Source of the DNA: Pholiota molesta | Taxonomy: Eukaryota; Basidiomycota; Agaricomycetes; Agaricales; Strophariaceae | Assembly (NCBI GenBank): GCA_014925825.1 | Contig: JACGCK010000146.1 | Location: 1 to 64,000 of the forward strand | Direction of reading: 5' to 3' | DNA: 64,000 nt | Shown: piece after piece, positions 1-11,707 of the stretch | How positions within the stretch are numbered: the first letter of the stretch is position 1 | Layout of the letters: each line of letters begins with the position of its first letter | Notes under the pieces: generated by a model | The model's input: only the letters and a program-made list of their open reading frames with translations | Databases searched by the model: none | Told to the model about the DNA's origin: nothing | Translations under genes and position numbers: made by a program

Positions 1-21
1 ACTTGTTGTTAGGTGTACCAT
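1..21 (-). CDS. Beta-lactamase-like gene, first 7 codons only (cut by window edge)
   Basis: On the minus strand an ATG at 21-19 opens the reading MVHLTTS and runs off the window. These codons, and about 45 bp of leader upstream of them, closely match the start (MVRLTIS) and leader of the serine hydrolase gene beginning at 1008, read in the opposite direction. A TATATAG stretch at 82-88, read on the minus strand, lies about 60 bp upstream. I infer a paralogue transcribed away from the complete gene, making a head-to-head pair. The rest of the gene is outside the window. Confidence 0.6.
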
Positions 22-1007
22 TTTGCTGCGATTGGAAAGGGAAGAAAGAATGCAATTGACCTATTCGCAAGTCAGCGCCTTCTATATAGTCGATTACTTA
101 TATTCATAGCCGAGAGAACACGCCTGATAAGAGTGATATTCTGTTCATGACCATGATCAACCATTTCAGCGCCAAATTCTCACCATCATATCGACCATTT
201 CTGCATCTTTCAATGGTACGCATTCGATCTTTATAACATACGTGTAGCTGCGTGTCCACAAGAAGATTCAGTAAATGAGTCAATTTGAGCCCTAGTGACC
301 ATAAATTGCATACAGCCTTGTTGGAATTCATTGTGTAAGTCTAGCCAATGCCTTGAATTGGCCTTGAAGCAGCGCATGAGTGTTGGATTCAGACTTTGGC
401 TGGTCAGGACCCGTCATGCAACGAGCAACCGGCTTACATCCGTTCATGTAGGTGGGTCATGTCCCTCATGTAAGGATGACTCAACTTCATGATACGGTTC
501 TTTGACTGCCGCATATTTCAACGTAATTTGTCAATAGAAGTGATGCAGCAGGTGTGCAGCACCGCTGTGAGAGCAAAATAGGTTAGTTTTGACCTGCATA
601 GCATCTCAACCAATGATTTATTGGATCTTACACGAAATTAGGTCAAAAAATAACCAATGATCTAACAAATCAACCTTATTTGCCCTCAAAGTGAGTAAGC
701 AGATGTAACGAATTCGTGCGATAAGGTCGACCGCATTCAGAGTCTGATGATTAGTATTACGTTCGAATGTCGGTGTAGTGCATCTGCCAACAGATTCTAG
801 AATTCGGGGAGATATTAGAGCCAGCAGTGATTAAGCAGGAATGAGAACGTCTGGTGAGCCAACAACAGCTGTCGTTGATGACAGGCTTGTCTCGGGCCGG
901 AAGTTGGAACTCGACCGTATATATAAGCAAGAGCAATGGGCGCAGAGCTCGAGCAGAGGTCCGAACAGACCAACTGCATACTGTCTTTCCTTTCCAATCG
1001 CACCAAC
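22..1007. promoter_or_regulatory. Shared intergenic region between two divergent beta-lactamase-like genes
   Basis: About 1 kb without a convincing gene. It holds TATA-like stretches at both ends: TATATAG at 82-88 for the minus-strand paralogue, and TATATATAA at 918-926, about 82 bp before the ATG at 1008. The two leaders are similar to each other, so at least the proximal promoters were duplicated with the genes. The centre (500-700) is AT-rich and shows nothing recognisable. Confidence 0.45.
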
Positions 1008-2756
1008 ATGGTACGCCTAACAATCAGTGGACAAAAAGCTCTGGACGATGTCGTTGTGCGTATGGCCCTACTTCTCACTGATTTGTTCCTCAAATAACGA
1101 TGATCGACTGATCTGTCATCGTCATCGAAGGCAAAGCTTGCTGGGGAGCATAAGATCCCTGGCTTCGCCCTAGGTGCCACCACTGCCGAAGGAGAGATCT
1201 ACTTCGGAACTGGTGGATACAGAACCCTCGACGACCCAGCAAGTGGCAAAGTCGATCCCGACACCGTGTTCTGGATTTGTAGTATGACAAAACTGATCGC
1301 CCATGTACCGTTTTCCACCCGTTTCGACGACCTGCCGTGCTGATCTATTTGATGCTTAGATTTCTGCCCTGCAGTTGATAGAACAGGGGAAATTGAAAGA
1401 GGACACACCAGTGTCTGAATTCTTTCCACAGTTTGCCAATCCGGTCGTTTTGGACAACGTCATGTCGCCAGATTCTTCTTTCAAGCCTGCACAGAATGTT
1501 GTCCTAGTGAAGCACCTACTCAATTTCACGAGTGGACTATTCTATCCTATGATACCAGACTTTGGTCTAAAGGTACCCGATTCATACGCGGGGAATCATG
1601 ATCTCAAGGACCCGCATTCGGAGTTTTTCTCACTAGTGAAGGTGGGTCACTATCGATTCATCTCTTGAATTACTGGATTAAGGGGTCTGACGATTCTTTG
1701 CATGTACGAAAGGGCAAATACCCCGGAATTCCGCTCGGCTTTGAACCAGGAACTAATTGTGCGCCCCTTTGGCCGGTTCGCTACCATTGTTGTATGGACA
1801 GTATATTCACTATCTTTCTTACACAGTCATATACGGTTTCGGATCGGATGTCCTCGGTCTCATCGTCGAAAAAATTAGCGGAAAGACCTTTGAAGAGTAC
1901 CTGTAAGCACCAATCATTTCCCTCCAAATGAAGACGTAGATTGAACAACAACGGACAGGCAAGAAAATGTGTTCAAACGTTTGGGAATGAAGGCTTCCTT
2001 CTATCTTACCCCGGATTTGAAAGAGAAACTTCTTGGATTAAACTTGCGAACCGAGGACGGACAATTTCATATCTATAACAACCAGCCCGGGACAACGATC
2101 ATAGAGCGGGATCCAAGCAAAAGTATGAATCTCGTTACATATCTTTTATTTCCAAATTCTTGATCGTTTTTACAGTCTCGCGTCATCTTGGGGGTGTTGG
2201 ATTATACGTTTCCCTGCGCGATTATCTTAAGCTTTTGCAACACATCCTTCAGATCCTTGGTGAGTACTCAGTACTCAGAACTAGTCATAAATAAGCACAT
2301 GAACCATCATTAATTCAATTCATCAGGCGGGAAAGCGACTGACCCGATCCTCAAGCGAGAGACCGTGGAAAGCATGTTCATTGGCGCTCTGAACGAAGAC
2401 GGCGTAAAAAGCTTGGATGCTATGCTGGGGCCCGTATTCCCCGGGCTCTCTGTCCAATGGTCTAACGCCTTTGCTGTTACAACGAATGACTGGCCGAACC
2501 GTCGCAGGAAGGGTTCTGGATGCTGTACGTTCCCATGCTCAAAGTTTCTTGAGCTTTTATTAACATGATTTTTGAACTTGATGTAGGGTCCGGATGGGCA
2601 GGGACACACTTCTTCATCGATCCTACGACCGGAATTGCTGCTGTTTTTGGGACTCAGTTTATCAGCCTTGCCTGTGGTTGCAATGATCCTGACGTTGTGG
2701 GAGGTTTTGCAGCATTCGAAGATGCACTCTATGCCGGTATAGATTCTGGTAACTGA
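1008..2756 (+). CDS. Beta-lactamase-related serine hydrolase (class C / esterase type)
   Basis: Predicted penicillin-binding-type serine hydrolase. In fungi this family hydrolyses esters or amides, often of unknown natural substrate. The serine nucleophile motif SxxK is present as SMTK, followed by LIEQGKL, typical of the family. The tyrosine motif reads IYGFGSD, followed by VLGLIVEKISGKTFEEYL. Near the C-terminus, GWAGTHFFIDP fits the third (K/H-T/S-G-like) box. About eight exons are joined by short GT-AG introns (for example after GTT at about 1056, after AAG at 1641, after CTG at 1902, and 2536-2586), and the frame is kept throughout. The stop is TGA at 2754-2756. No clear signal peptide is seen, so the product is probably intracellular. 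A paralogue starts in the opposite direction at position 21. Family assignment is firm; substrate is not. Confidence 0.85.
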
Positions 2757-3470
2757 ACACTTTCATTGTGTCAGATCAAAGTGACCATGTATGTACTTAA
2801 TATTACAACGAATCCATACTCTAAATGTATCCCCGGCACTTCGGTCCTATTCTAAAATTGAATCTTTGTATATCCTTCTGACACCTGTGCCGCACTCGAC
2901 GAACTTCGAATATCAGCATTATACGGGTTACGATGCTGTAACATCAAGTCCCAACTAAATATTCCTAAGTTCGCGCACATATGGGAACATCGAAAGCTAA
3001 AGGTAAATCTGCCTTCAGGTGGCGGCGCAACGCACGCCTAAGGCGCGTGGACGAGACTGGGCGCGTACAGGCCCCTGATTCAAAGCGGCGACGTTCACTC
3101 TTCCGACCCAATCGCCATCCACAACGGCGATATATTATGCTCGTCGTCGATGCAGTGGGCACATCCGGCTTTCGACACTCCCTTGACTGTTTTTGATGCA
3201 ACCTCCTCGCACTGAAGCTGATTGCCACACAACCCGAAAAAAATAATCTCACTTCACAAAGCTTCAAGGACATTCCTAACATTCTTAATTTTGAATCATT
3301 GCTTCATTTGATTTCATTGCTCCAAACACAATTATTTACTGGCCCGGATAAACACGAACTTGTCTATGTAGTAAGACTAGTAATGAGCGGGATAAATATC
3401 AAATCAAATACGAACGACTCACGTAGTTGAGTTGGGGTATTAGTGGAACTGGTCCTTGCGAGGTACGAGC
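2757..3470. other. Intergenic, no gene seen
   Basis: Contains only short open frames with no recognisable protein features. It presumably holds the 3' ends of the hydrolase and pheromone transcripts. Confidence 0.5.
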
Positions 3471-3653
3471 TCAAGCAACCACGCAGTAAGCGTTCCCGCT
3501 GCCACCCTGGGTCTCCTGGTCAGTGGGGATCCCCTCGGTCCTAGACACGACGCAGTACGCGTTCCCACTGTTTCCGCTCGTCTCCTGATCGGCAGGCGCC
3601 TCGATAGTAGTGGTGGTGGTAATGGTGACGGTGACGGTGATGAAGGAGTCCAT
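3471..3653 (-). CDS. Mating-pheromone-like CaaX precursor with two repeated cores (60 aa)
   Basis: A 60-residue peptide starts MDSFITVTVT and ends in CVVA, a C-terminal CaaX box for farnesylation. This layout (short acidic/Ser-Thr leader, CaaX end) is that of basidiomycete B-locus pheromone precursors. The second half contains two similar cores. One reads DQETSGNSGNAYCVV and is followed by S-R; the other reads DQETQGGSGNAYCVV and is followed by A-stop. Only the second cysteine is in a terminal CaaX context. The ATG at 3653 was chosen over a longer in-frame start at 3869 because the longer version adds unrelated low-complexity sequence and because a TATAAA lies at 3753-3748. No STE3-type receptor is visible nearby, so this may be an orphan pheromone gene. 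It could also be another small prenylated peptide. Confidence 0.65.
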   Translation of the reverse strand: MDSFITVTVTITTTTTIEAPADQETSGNSGNAYCVVSRTEGIPTDQETQGGSGNAYCVVA

Positions 3654-3747
3654 GATTGCGTATGGTGTGTAATTTGTGGGCGGTGGTTGGGTGGCGAAGT
3701 TGGGTAGAAGGCGACTGGGGGAATCCTTGGAGGCTTTCTGCACTGGC

Positions 3748-3753
3748 TTTATA
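3748..3753 (-). promoter_or_regulatory. TATA box of the pheromone-like gene
   Basis: TATAAA on the minus strand about 95 bp upstream of the chosen ATG at 3653, a usual distance for a fungal TATA-dependent gene. Confidence 0.5.
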
Positions 3754-5344
3754 CTGTGGGAAGTCCCCGATGAGCCACTGTTCAAAGGGCCCAGGGCGGG
3801 GCCGATGCGTTGGATAATTGTGTTTGGGCCAAGAAGGTGGCATGGTCGGAAGTCAAGCGGGAAGGCCACTGGCCGTGGATGATGACCATTGCGTTAATTC
3901 TCGAGAAAATGCGGGGACCTTTATCGATATCGTGTCGATAATGAAAGCAAAGTTTTGTGACGTTTCCATTAAGAAGTTCCGAGGAAAGCCACACCAGTGA
4001 AATGTTTCGATCTCCGTCGGCACATCCCATGAAGCTTGGGCGCTTAACACAAAATGGAAGTCGACGATAAATCCCACCATTCAACCATTGTTTGAAAATC
4101 ATCCATCGCCGACGAGAAGTAGGGTTGGGTCAACAGAGCTTATGGCAGATAGAACAAATGATGCATTTCTGCGCATTCTCTGAGAGAGTTTGACTGAATG
4201 CGTAAAACCTTTGAGCAACATTTTGAATTATATCAAGACCTTTCAATTTGAATGAGGACACTCTCATTTTGACCTCTCTGACATCCGCAGGCATCAATGC
4301 CTCAATACCTCAATGCCTCAAAGCACGCCTTCGGGATGGTTCGATTATTGTCTTTGCCCGCATTCTGGCGACGCGCTGCCTTCCCATTTCTTGAGGTGAA
4401 TATTACGATGGATCATCTAGATCATGATGCAGGATTTCCGTCAGCATTAGGAGGCATTAGGTCGAAGCAATTAACGAACTTTTCCTCCGCTCTTAGAATT
4501 ATACTTCCGTATGTTGAACCATCCATTCAGCATACAACGTCTGGAGACAATCAACATTCGAAAGTTCGTGTCAGGAAATCAAGAAGTTGAGGAAGCGTCA
4601 ATTGTCTGTTCTGCTATTTCGAAGTCGAAAGCTGAATTCCGCATGTTCTTTGCTGACGACGCTTGCAAGTTGCAGTAAGATCGGTCAACACCGTTCAATA
4701 GTAAATATCACACGATTCGTCGCGAGCAATTTATTTATTCATTGTGATGACGTTTTAAACGACAGACGGCTCGAGAGTAACCCAACCAAACTTGACCCAT
4801 GGCGAAGGCTATATGCACCCTGACCAACGGTGCACTGTAAATACGCGGCACAACTTCTGAGACACCAGCAACGACGAGATTTCAACGGCGACGCGGTCCT
4901 TCGATGTTCATTTCCCATGCTTGGCCAAAGCCAGCGTTTCAAATGTGTTGCTGAACGCGGATTACACTCCTGAGCGCGTTTACTCTGCGATGGGCGTCAG
5001 TACACGCTGTGCAGAATGCGCCGCGGCGAGAGACTCACTGGAACGGGCCCTCATCTTTCTGCGCTTGCGCCTGAGCCTGCGAGACCTCTTTTTCTTCCAC
5101 TTCTCTCTCATATTTGTCTATATAACCGAGAAAGGGCGTTCAATACATCGCACGAATACGCAGCAGGACGGGTAGCGAGCGCACCTGAAGTCAAATGTGG
5201 TTGAGACGTTGGAGTATGGGGAGTGCGCACGGTTCGTTTATCTGGATGACTGTATAGTTCTTACAAATGCATTCCCACAATTCCACGAGATCGCACGGCC
5301 GCGGCGGGCGTTCCGCGCTGCCGCCAACGATCTTCGCTGCCATC
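3754..5344. other. Intergenic, no gene seen
   Basis: Several open frames of 60-105 codons on both strands show no recognisable motif or supporting splice pattern. AT-rich at 4100-4600, GC-richer towards 5344. Confidence 0.45.
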
Positions 5345-6847
5345 ATGTCCAAGCGCGTCCCAGCCAAGCTGCACCACGAACTCGTGGAATACGCCTCTCT
5401 TTTGCGAGCTTTGCGCGTTCGGGACACCCAGGATGTGACGAAACACCTCACCAAAGCAAATCCGTTCAAATTGCAACCACAAGACATCGACGCTGAACTG
5501 AACTCGGAAGACGATCTAGATGAGGAGGAACCAGAGGATGATCTTGCTTCCAGCGCGCACCACGGTCCATCGCCTTCTGTTTCGCTTTCTCGAGCAAGTA
5601 GCTCGGGGCCCAGTAGCGCAAAGAGCGCGAAAGCCAAGGGGAAGCAGAAGGCGGTGGACCCTGGTGTCGGGAAGCAACGCCGGCGCGACCACTGGACGCG
5701 CTGGCCCGTTCGCGTAGACGACGTGCTCAAACCTGAGTGGTCTCTCGAGGACGAGGTCGCCGTGGTCGTCGCGCAGGTGATGAAAGGGCGCTCGGCTCCT
5801 GCATTCCCCGTGCCCATCTCCGACTCTGCCGACGCAGACGACGACGACGTTGTCTTTCCCGCGCGGAACTTCGAGTTCGACGAGGAGGACCCCGACTATC
5901 CCTTCTACGTGCCCTACATCGCGGCGAACGTCGCCGACTACCTCGCCCATATCCTCGGCGCGCTGGCGTCGCTCGTGCCCGCGCGCGCGGCGAGCATGCA
6001 GAACCGCATCGAGCCCCTGGGATGGCGCACGGTCATCGACGTCGTCGTGGCGTGCGCGCCGCCCGAGTTCGCCAATCCAAAGTGTGTAGGCCCCTCCTCT
6101 CGTCGCGTCGTAGGTGGTAATCGTGTTGTATGTAGGGTAGTGGAAAATGTCATTAAGCGCATGGAAGCGCTGTACGGGCCGTCGATTCTCCCCCTTGAAG
6201 GCGAAAAGTCTACCAGCTTCCGAGGTACTGCTCCCAGTCTCTTTCGTCCCTTGACAGTTCTCAATTTTGCATAGCCGTCGAGCGCATGCGAGACAAAGAA
6301 GCCGCGCGTAAGGAGATGAACAGCAAATTGGACGACGAGCTCGCCAAATATTGGCAGACGCCCCCGCCTGTACTTCCAGACGTCCCACCTCCAAAAACAA
6401 CCTCAGGCAAGAAACGACGATTGGCTATAGACAAGCGTAAGTCCCAACATCCATCCCTTCCGATGTCCGTTCATCTGTATCATCCCCATAACAGACATGG
6501 ATGCAGATTTCAGGGGCAAAGTGAAGCCTGCACCCAAGAAAAAGCGGCGGATAGCGTCTGATACCAAACCGAAACGGAAATCGCAGGAGGCGATCCCTGA
6601 CGCAGCGCTGGAGACTCCCGGAGCCGCAGCGCACCTGCCACCAGCGGCGACGCGGATACAAGGCGAGCTGGGGCCATCGAAGCGGCACCCACCACCAGCG
6701 GCGACGGAGATACAAGGCGAGCTGCCAGTGCAGGCGGGGCCGTCATCGCAGCCAGAGCAGAGCAAGGAGGCGTCTGTGAGGCGGAGTATGCGGCCGCGGC
6801 GCACTCTCGAGGTCCAGGTTTTGGATGAGCGTGTTTTTATGGAATGA
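5345..6847 (+). CDS. Unrecognised acidic/basic nuclear-type protein
   Basis: Four exons join in frame: 5345 to about 6082, then about 6135-6224, about 6275-6436 and about 6496-6847. I do not recognise the family with confidence. The N-terminus (SKRVPAKLHHELVEYASLLR) looks helical and conserved-like. It is followed by an acidic stretch (DDLDEEEPEDD) and a basic patch. A middle segment contains HWTRWPV and LEDEVAVVVAQ, the latter predicted helical. The C-terminal third is lysine/proline-rich with PKKKRR, a likely nuclear localisation signal. The layout suggests a chromatin or transcription factor subunit; a weak resemblance to RNA polymerase I factor Rrn9-type proteins came to mind but is not demonstrated. 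An in-frame ATG at 5267 would add 26 residues; 5345 is preferred because the conserved-looking part begins there. Confidence 0.65.
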
Positions 6848-8246
6848 TTGAGTGAATTATGGATGTCGGATTACACTTATTAGGGTGAGGTGTCACCGTC
6901 CGTTCTGAGATTTATTTACATACTCGAATAAAAGCAATAGAATTGGATCAACGTGGAGGAGCACTACTTACTGCTAGCCAAATGCATGTGTTTTTCAGAC
7001 ATTGCCTTACTACTTAAATCGCATGCCCACCTTCGCTCCATGAACTGCGAACGCGATATCATTCTCTGCAAGGTTATATCAAAGGGATGAACGGGTCTTG
7101 TAGAAGCGACTTTGACAACTTAACGGTCCGCCTTCAATCATTCTACGCACGGAATCCATATTTGTTCAGTTCCCATCGAACAAATTAACACTGAAAGCCA
7201 AGATTCATTCATCTGTTTACTCCGAGACAAATGCGCGAGTCCCACGAGGCAGCGGAGGCAGCAGAAACCTTTCTCAAACTGATAGCAACTGACAATATAA
7301 ATCTCGCTGCTCTACCTACGGAGTACATGGCCGTGTAAGTACTAGACGTAGAAGAAGATCACGAGGGCAATTGTACGGAGAAGACAGACTCAGATGAAGT
7401 ACTTACTGAAGTCGTGTAAGTACTTCGTTGTCTGGCGTGAATTATCCGACTGTGTTCCTCCGTCATGAGCACCTTCTGCCTCTCTCGCTAGGCTAAGTTG
7501 AAGTATACATTCATTTCTTACTCTTGGTGAACATGTCGGGCCGGTTTTCTATGCACTTGTGGGACTTGCCATCGACTAAGCACTTCTTGCACTTCAGATT
7601 AGAAGCGCGGCCACGCAATTTGCCGTACCATGGTACCAATGCCATACATGCGGTTTCGCGCCCTTAGACACTTCAGCATAATTTATTGGTCAAAAAGACG
7701 AGTAGCTACTAGTGACTTGCCACCTGTTAAGTGCAAAACACCGAAGCAAAGGCTTTTTTCGGCCTTCAAGTTGAATGCAAGCAAAGGCATTAAAATGTCA
7801 TGAGCTTGTGGAGCCGCAAGATTCTCGCTCTCGATTGTCTGTCTAAATCAACCATCGGATCCTTCACGTAAAGAACTTTGTAGCATTGATGTATTTACGC
7901 CTTGCGCAGGCCATCTAGATCTCAGTGGTTTGTTTTCCTCCATGCCAAGACGAACACCTAAATATAACGCCACTGCAGTGACCGTGGCTGAGGAAGGACA
8001 GCGATCAAACGGGCCGCCTGACCACTTCGCCATCTTCACTTGCCTTCGCATATGCATAAGTTTGTACACATTCGCTAGCTATTTTATCATCGTACACCAC
8101 CTCAAGCTCAAGCTAGTATTTGTCTTGGCGCTCTTCTGAGAGGTGTAAATGTCCTTTCTTTCACCGAACGGCCCGCGGGCAGAGCCGATACAGCGCTTAG
8201 CGAAAAAAGCTCAACGATATTTTGCTTTGGACCACCGAGTCCAGGC
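6848..8246. other. Intergenic, no gene seen
   Basis: About 1.4 kb with only short open frames. Its last part is the pectate lyase promoter. Confidence 0.5.
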
Positions 8247-8252
8247 TATAAA
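8247..8252 (+). promoter_or_regulatory. TATA box of the pectate lyase gene
   Basis: TATAAA, 71 bp upstream of the ATG at 8318. Confidence 0.55.
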
Positions 8253-8317
8253 ATCAGAGTCTACCATCCACAGTTCTTCAGTAAAGTCAGTTTTATTCTC
8301 TTGTCTTCGAACCAACC

Positions 8318-9675
8318 ATGAAGTGGATCTCCTCTCTTGTGCTTTTTGCCACGATTCAGGCTGTCTTGGTATGCACTTACTTCAAAAAACTTTGGCCTTG
8401 TATTCATAGATTTTTAGGGCGGCACCGCTGGTCTTGTGAAGCGAGCTTCGAGCTCTGATGTTGCTACCCTTGGTTATGCTACCCTCAATGGCGGGCTAGT
8501 ATATTTTTTTCGTGCATAGATATATCAACTCACGAGAGGACGCGAACAGCACGACTGGCGGTTCCGGTGGAACAACGACTACGGTCACTACCCTGGATGC
8601 TTTGACTTCTGCAGTCAGCGGAGCCAGCAAGAAGATAGTCCTTATCTCTGGTGAGTAGTTGTTGGATGTACATTATTTTTTGACTCATTTCTAATGAATA
8701 TCATGCGATAGGCACCATTACCGGTAATACTGCTGTGAAAGTTGGCAACAACACCTCCGTCATCGGAAAATCAGGCTCTGGTACTAGTCTAAATATTTTC
8801 TAGGAAGAAAAGGAGTTAACCGATCTTTAATTTTAGCCCTTGTCGGTGTCGGCCTTCGTGTCCTCGACAGCACCAACGTCATTATCCGCAACGTCAAAAT
8901 TTCCAAAGTCTTAGCCGCAGCCGGAGACGCCATTGGAATTCAAGCCTCCTCCCAAGTTTGGGTCGATCACGCCGACCTCTCCAGCGACAGAGACCATGAC
9001 AAGGTCAGTAGTAAATCGATGCTCTTGTATGAAATAGTAATTGATATAATATGCCTCTGACTACCAGGACTTGTAAGTAGTATTCACCCTATAAAAATAA
9101 GCAACCTTTGGGCGTTATTAACACACTCTGTAATATATAGCTACGATGGCCTCTTGGATATCACTCATGGCTGCACTGGAGTCACTGTAACCAACAGCAA
9201 GCTCTACGACCACTGGAAGGCGAGTCTTATCGGCCACTCCGATAGCAATGGTGCGGAGGACGTAGCGATCACCGTCACTCTCGCCAACAACTATTGGACC
9301 AACCTCAACTCGCGCACGCCCTCCTTCCGCTTTGGCCACGGCCACATTTTCAACAACTTCTTCGAGAACAACAACGACGGCATCAACACTCGTGATGGTA
9401 TGATACTCCTCCCAGACATTTTTTGAGCCCCACTCATGTATTCGCGATTAGGCGCCCAACTGCTCGTCGAGAATAACGTCTGGACAGGCACCTCCAAGCC
9501 ACTCTACGACACGGACACTGGATTCGCCGTTGCTCATGGAAATGATTTCGGAGGAGCAGCTAACACTGCCCCTGTTGGTACATTCACAACGGCGCCCTAC
9601 TCATACAGCCTCCTCGCTGTCGGCAGCGTCGAGGCTTCTGTCGTTGCCAATGCCGGACAAACTCTTTCATTCTAA
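8318..9675 (+). CDS. Secreted pectate lyase, polysaccharide lyase family 1
   Basis: Cleaves polygalacturonate by beta-elimination outside the cell. The first 17 codons (MKWISSLVLFATIQAVL) form a signal peptide, and a KR site follows 8 residues later. Family 1 landmarks are VWVDH in the parallel beta-helix, DGLLDITHG, and NSRTPSFRFG, whose RxPxxR pattern carries the catalytic arginine. The frame is kept through about nine exons. Two splice features are odd. One exon is only 5 nt (GACTT, 9068-9072), needed to read DHDKDFYDGLLD. One intron (8495-8549) must use a GC donor to join NGG to TTGGSG. The TATA box is at 8247. The gene fits a plant-wall-degrading lifestyle, as does the laccase 5 kb away, but the two are not otherwise linked. 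Confidence 0.9.
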
Positions 9676-9917
9676 GTCGATGCAATAGTTTCTTGATGTT
9701 TCCGATTGATAAGTACGAAATGTTACTGTAGGATACGGTTATCTTCTGTGTAAAGTCGATAAATCAGCGGGCAAGCTTGCGTGTTGAACGTTGAACCCAC
9801 AAGCTATGCAATATATTTTTCTCGAAATAAGTCAACTTGTTTGACCGTTCTGCCACCAGGCAGAGAATTGAAGGTTTTCAAATAGTCAGATTTTGATCTG
9901 TTCATGGAGAAATGATA

Positions 9918-11294
9918 CTACAAATGTATCACCACCACCCCAGTACCGATCTTCCACTCCGCTTCGGCAGCCTCGACATCGAAGTCCCGCTCGCGCTTCA
10001 GTCGTAGAACGCGCATCGTCTCCTCGTCTCTACGCTTCTCAACTGACTCGTCTGACGTCGATTTCGAGAGCAATTGTATTTGCGAACTTATTTCCGCATC
10101 AGAAAGATCGAGGTCGATGTTGACAGACCCGTATTTCGGGATGACCATGAGCAGTTTGCGCGGCTCTATATCGAGGGTGGCTGCTTCGACGAGCGTAGAT
10201 GTCTGTTTGAACCGTAAGTTGCCAACAACGGAAGTGGATGCGCTTTAGGTGGACGTACTAAGCCAGGGAGTTGTATTTCAATTCGCAACTTCCCATTATC
10301 ATCTTTTGTCCAGGACCAATCTAGGGCTGGAGACGTCGTCGCGTCGCTCACTGGGACTAGTGGAGAGAGCACATCGTCACCGTCGGTGGTAGAGGCGCTT
10401 GGATCGAGGGGTTGTTTTAGTAAATTGACCTCCATAGATGGCGATTGAATTTCGGTCTTATCTGCAGTTTCGGTGGGGGAAGCAAGCACATCTAACTTCG
10501 GTGCAGAAGAAGTAGTCGATGCCAACGGCGTCTCCAAGAACAACGAGGCGGGGACCTCCACCGTCCGTGGACCCAGCTTTCCCTTGCTCGAGATATTTGG
10601 TGTACGTATATCTCGCGAGAGAATCAAACCCGCCTGGGCTTCTATACGTTGTATACTGAGTTCTGTTTTGCGTTATGAGAAGTTTTTGAAATTAGGTGAC
10701 GAGAACGTACCTATAAGGAATGTTCTGAATTCAGGATTGTGCAATGTGCGCGCCTTGATAGTGGTGTTGTATACACAATCGAAGACAAGTGATGGATTTC
10801 CAGCTGTGTCAAGAAGGTAATGATTAATTTCTCATGCAATAGCCAATCTAAAACAATGAATGCAACGAAGAATATGGAGAGGTTTCTGGTGGAGTGATAG
10901 AAAAGGAATCGGAGGCAACGACCATGAACGCACCTTTGTCCGTATCCTCCCTCGCTGGCGACACAATCGCAGGGATGTACAATCCCGCAGCAGCCTCCAC
11001 ATCCACGTCATCGCCTTCAAGTGCACGTAAAATAGCCTCTTCGCTGCCTTTGGGAGAGGGTGGTGCTTTTGGATCCCATGCTATGTTCACGAAGACCTTG
11101 AGACCTTCGGGAACGGACGTTAGGCTCGAAGGAAGCTTTTCTGCAGTCTGGGCATGTGGCTGAAGAGGCGTAGGAGATGGGATGGCGCCTCCTAGAGTCG
11201 ATGTCTTGATGCAGAAGCCAGGCTTGGGCGCGAATTCGATTCTGACGCGAGATGTTGATGATGATGATGATGGTGAAGAGGGAACCTGTACCAT
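9918..11294 (-). CDS. PIH1-domain protein (R2TP complex type, PIH1D1-like)
   Basis: A 380-residue protein from four exons: 11294-10934, 10803-10711, 10662-10259 and 10202-9918. The total of 1143 nt keeps frame. The N-terminal PIH1 domain shows KPGFCIKTS, KVFVNIAWDP, YIPAIVSPAREDTDKAG and PSLVFDCVYNT, all usual for the family. After a Ser/Thr-rich linker comes a beta-rich segment (KLRIEIQLPGL, RKLLMVIPKYG) that fits a CS-like domain. The C-terminus ends in a charged helix and WKIGTGVVVIHL. In known fungi and animals PIH1 proteins work with Rvb1/Rvb2 and Tah1 and the Hsp90 system in assembling box C/D snoRNPs and PIKK kinases. Rrp9, a U3 snoRNP protein, lies elsewhere in this window, but I draw no linkage from that. 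Confidence 0.85.
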
Positions 11295-11587
11295 TTTCAG
11301 AAGTACGAAGTTTGCAAGTTCGTTCGCAAAGGGTGTCGCGAGTGCTGTCTGAACGGTCTAGCAAATTCATATATAAGGAATCAGTTAAGAAAGTATCATG
11401 CATTCATGACGGTTTATATCAGTCGACTGGGCAGGAAAGCTGGTAGATGTGTCAGAATGAACTGACGCATTTCACAAGAGTACGAGCGCGGAGTGGAACA
11501 CATCGGAGTGGCTGTGCAAGCTCACACCGCAGGCCAAACTAAATACAAAACATTGCTGATGTGCTTTTGCGTTCAGCACTTCATTAT

Positions 11588-11611
11588 GTCCCCTTCGGGG
11601 TGACATACGAA

Positions 11612-11642
<31 letters not shown>

Positions 11643-11707
11643 GGCCCCTGCACAAGGATGACACGCTTTCCCGGAGTGGTAGATCTACGGATCTCAATAT
11701 TTATTTT
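11588..11707 (+). ncRNA. U6: U6 spliceosomal snRNA
   Basis: The sequence carries the U6 signature in order. There is a 5' stem-loop from GTCCCCTTCGGGG at 11588, then the ACAGAGA box at 11626-11632, the AGC triad at 11638-11640, and the ISL region through GATGACACGC. No intron interrupts it, although introns in U6 are known in some basidiomycetes. The 3' part after about 11666 does not resemble the usual U6 tail, and the first run of four T is at 11704-11707, so the exact 3' end is uncertain. Transcription would be by RNA polymerase III; no clear TATA at -30 is seen. Confidence 0.9.
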
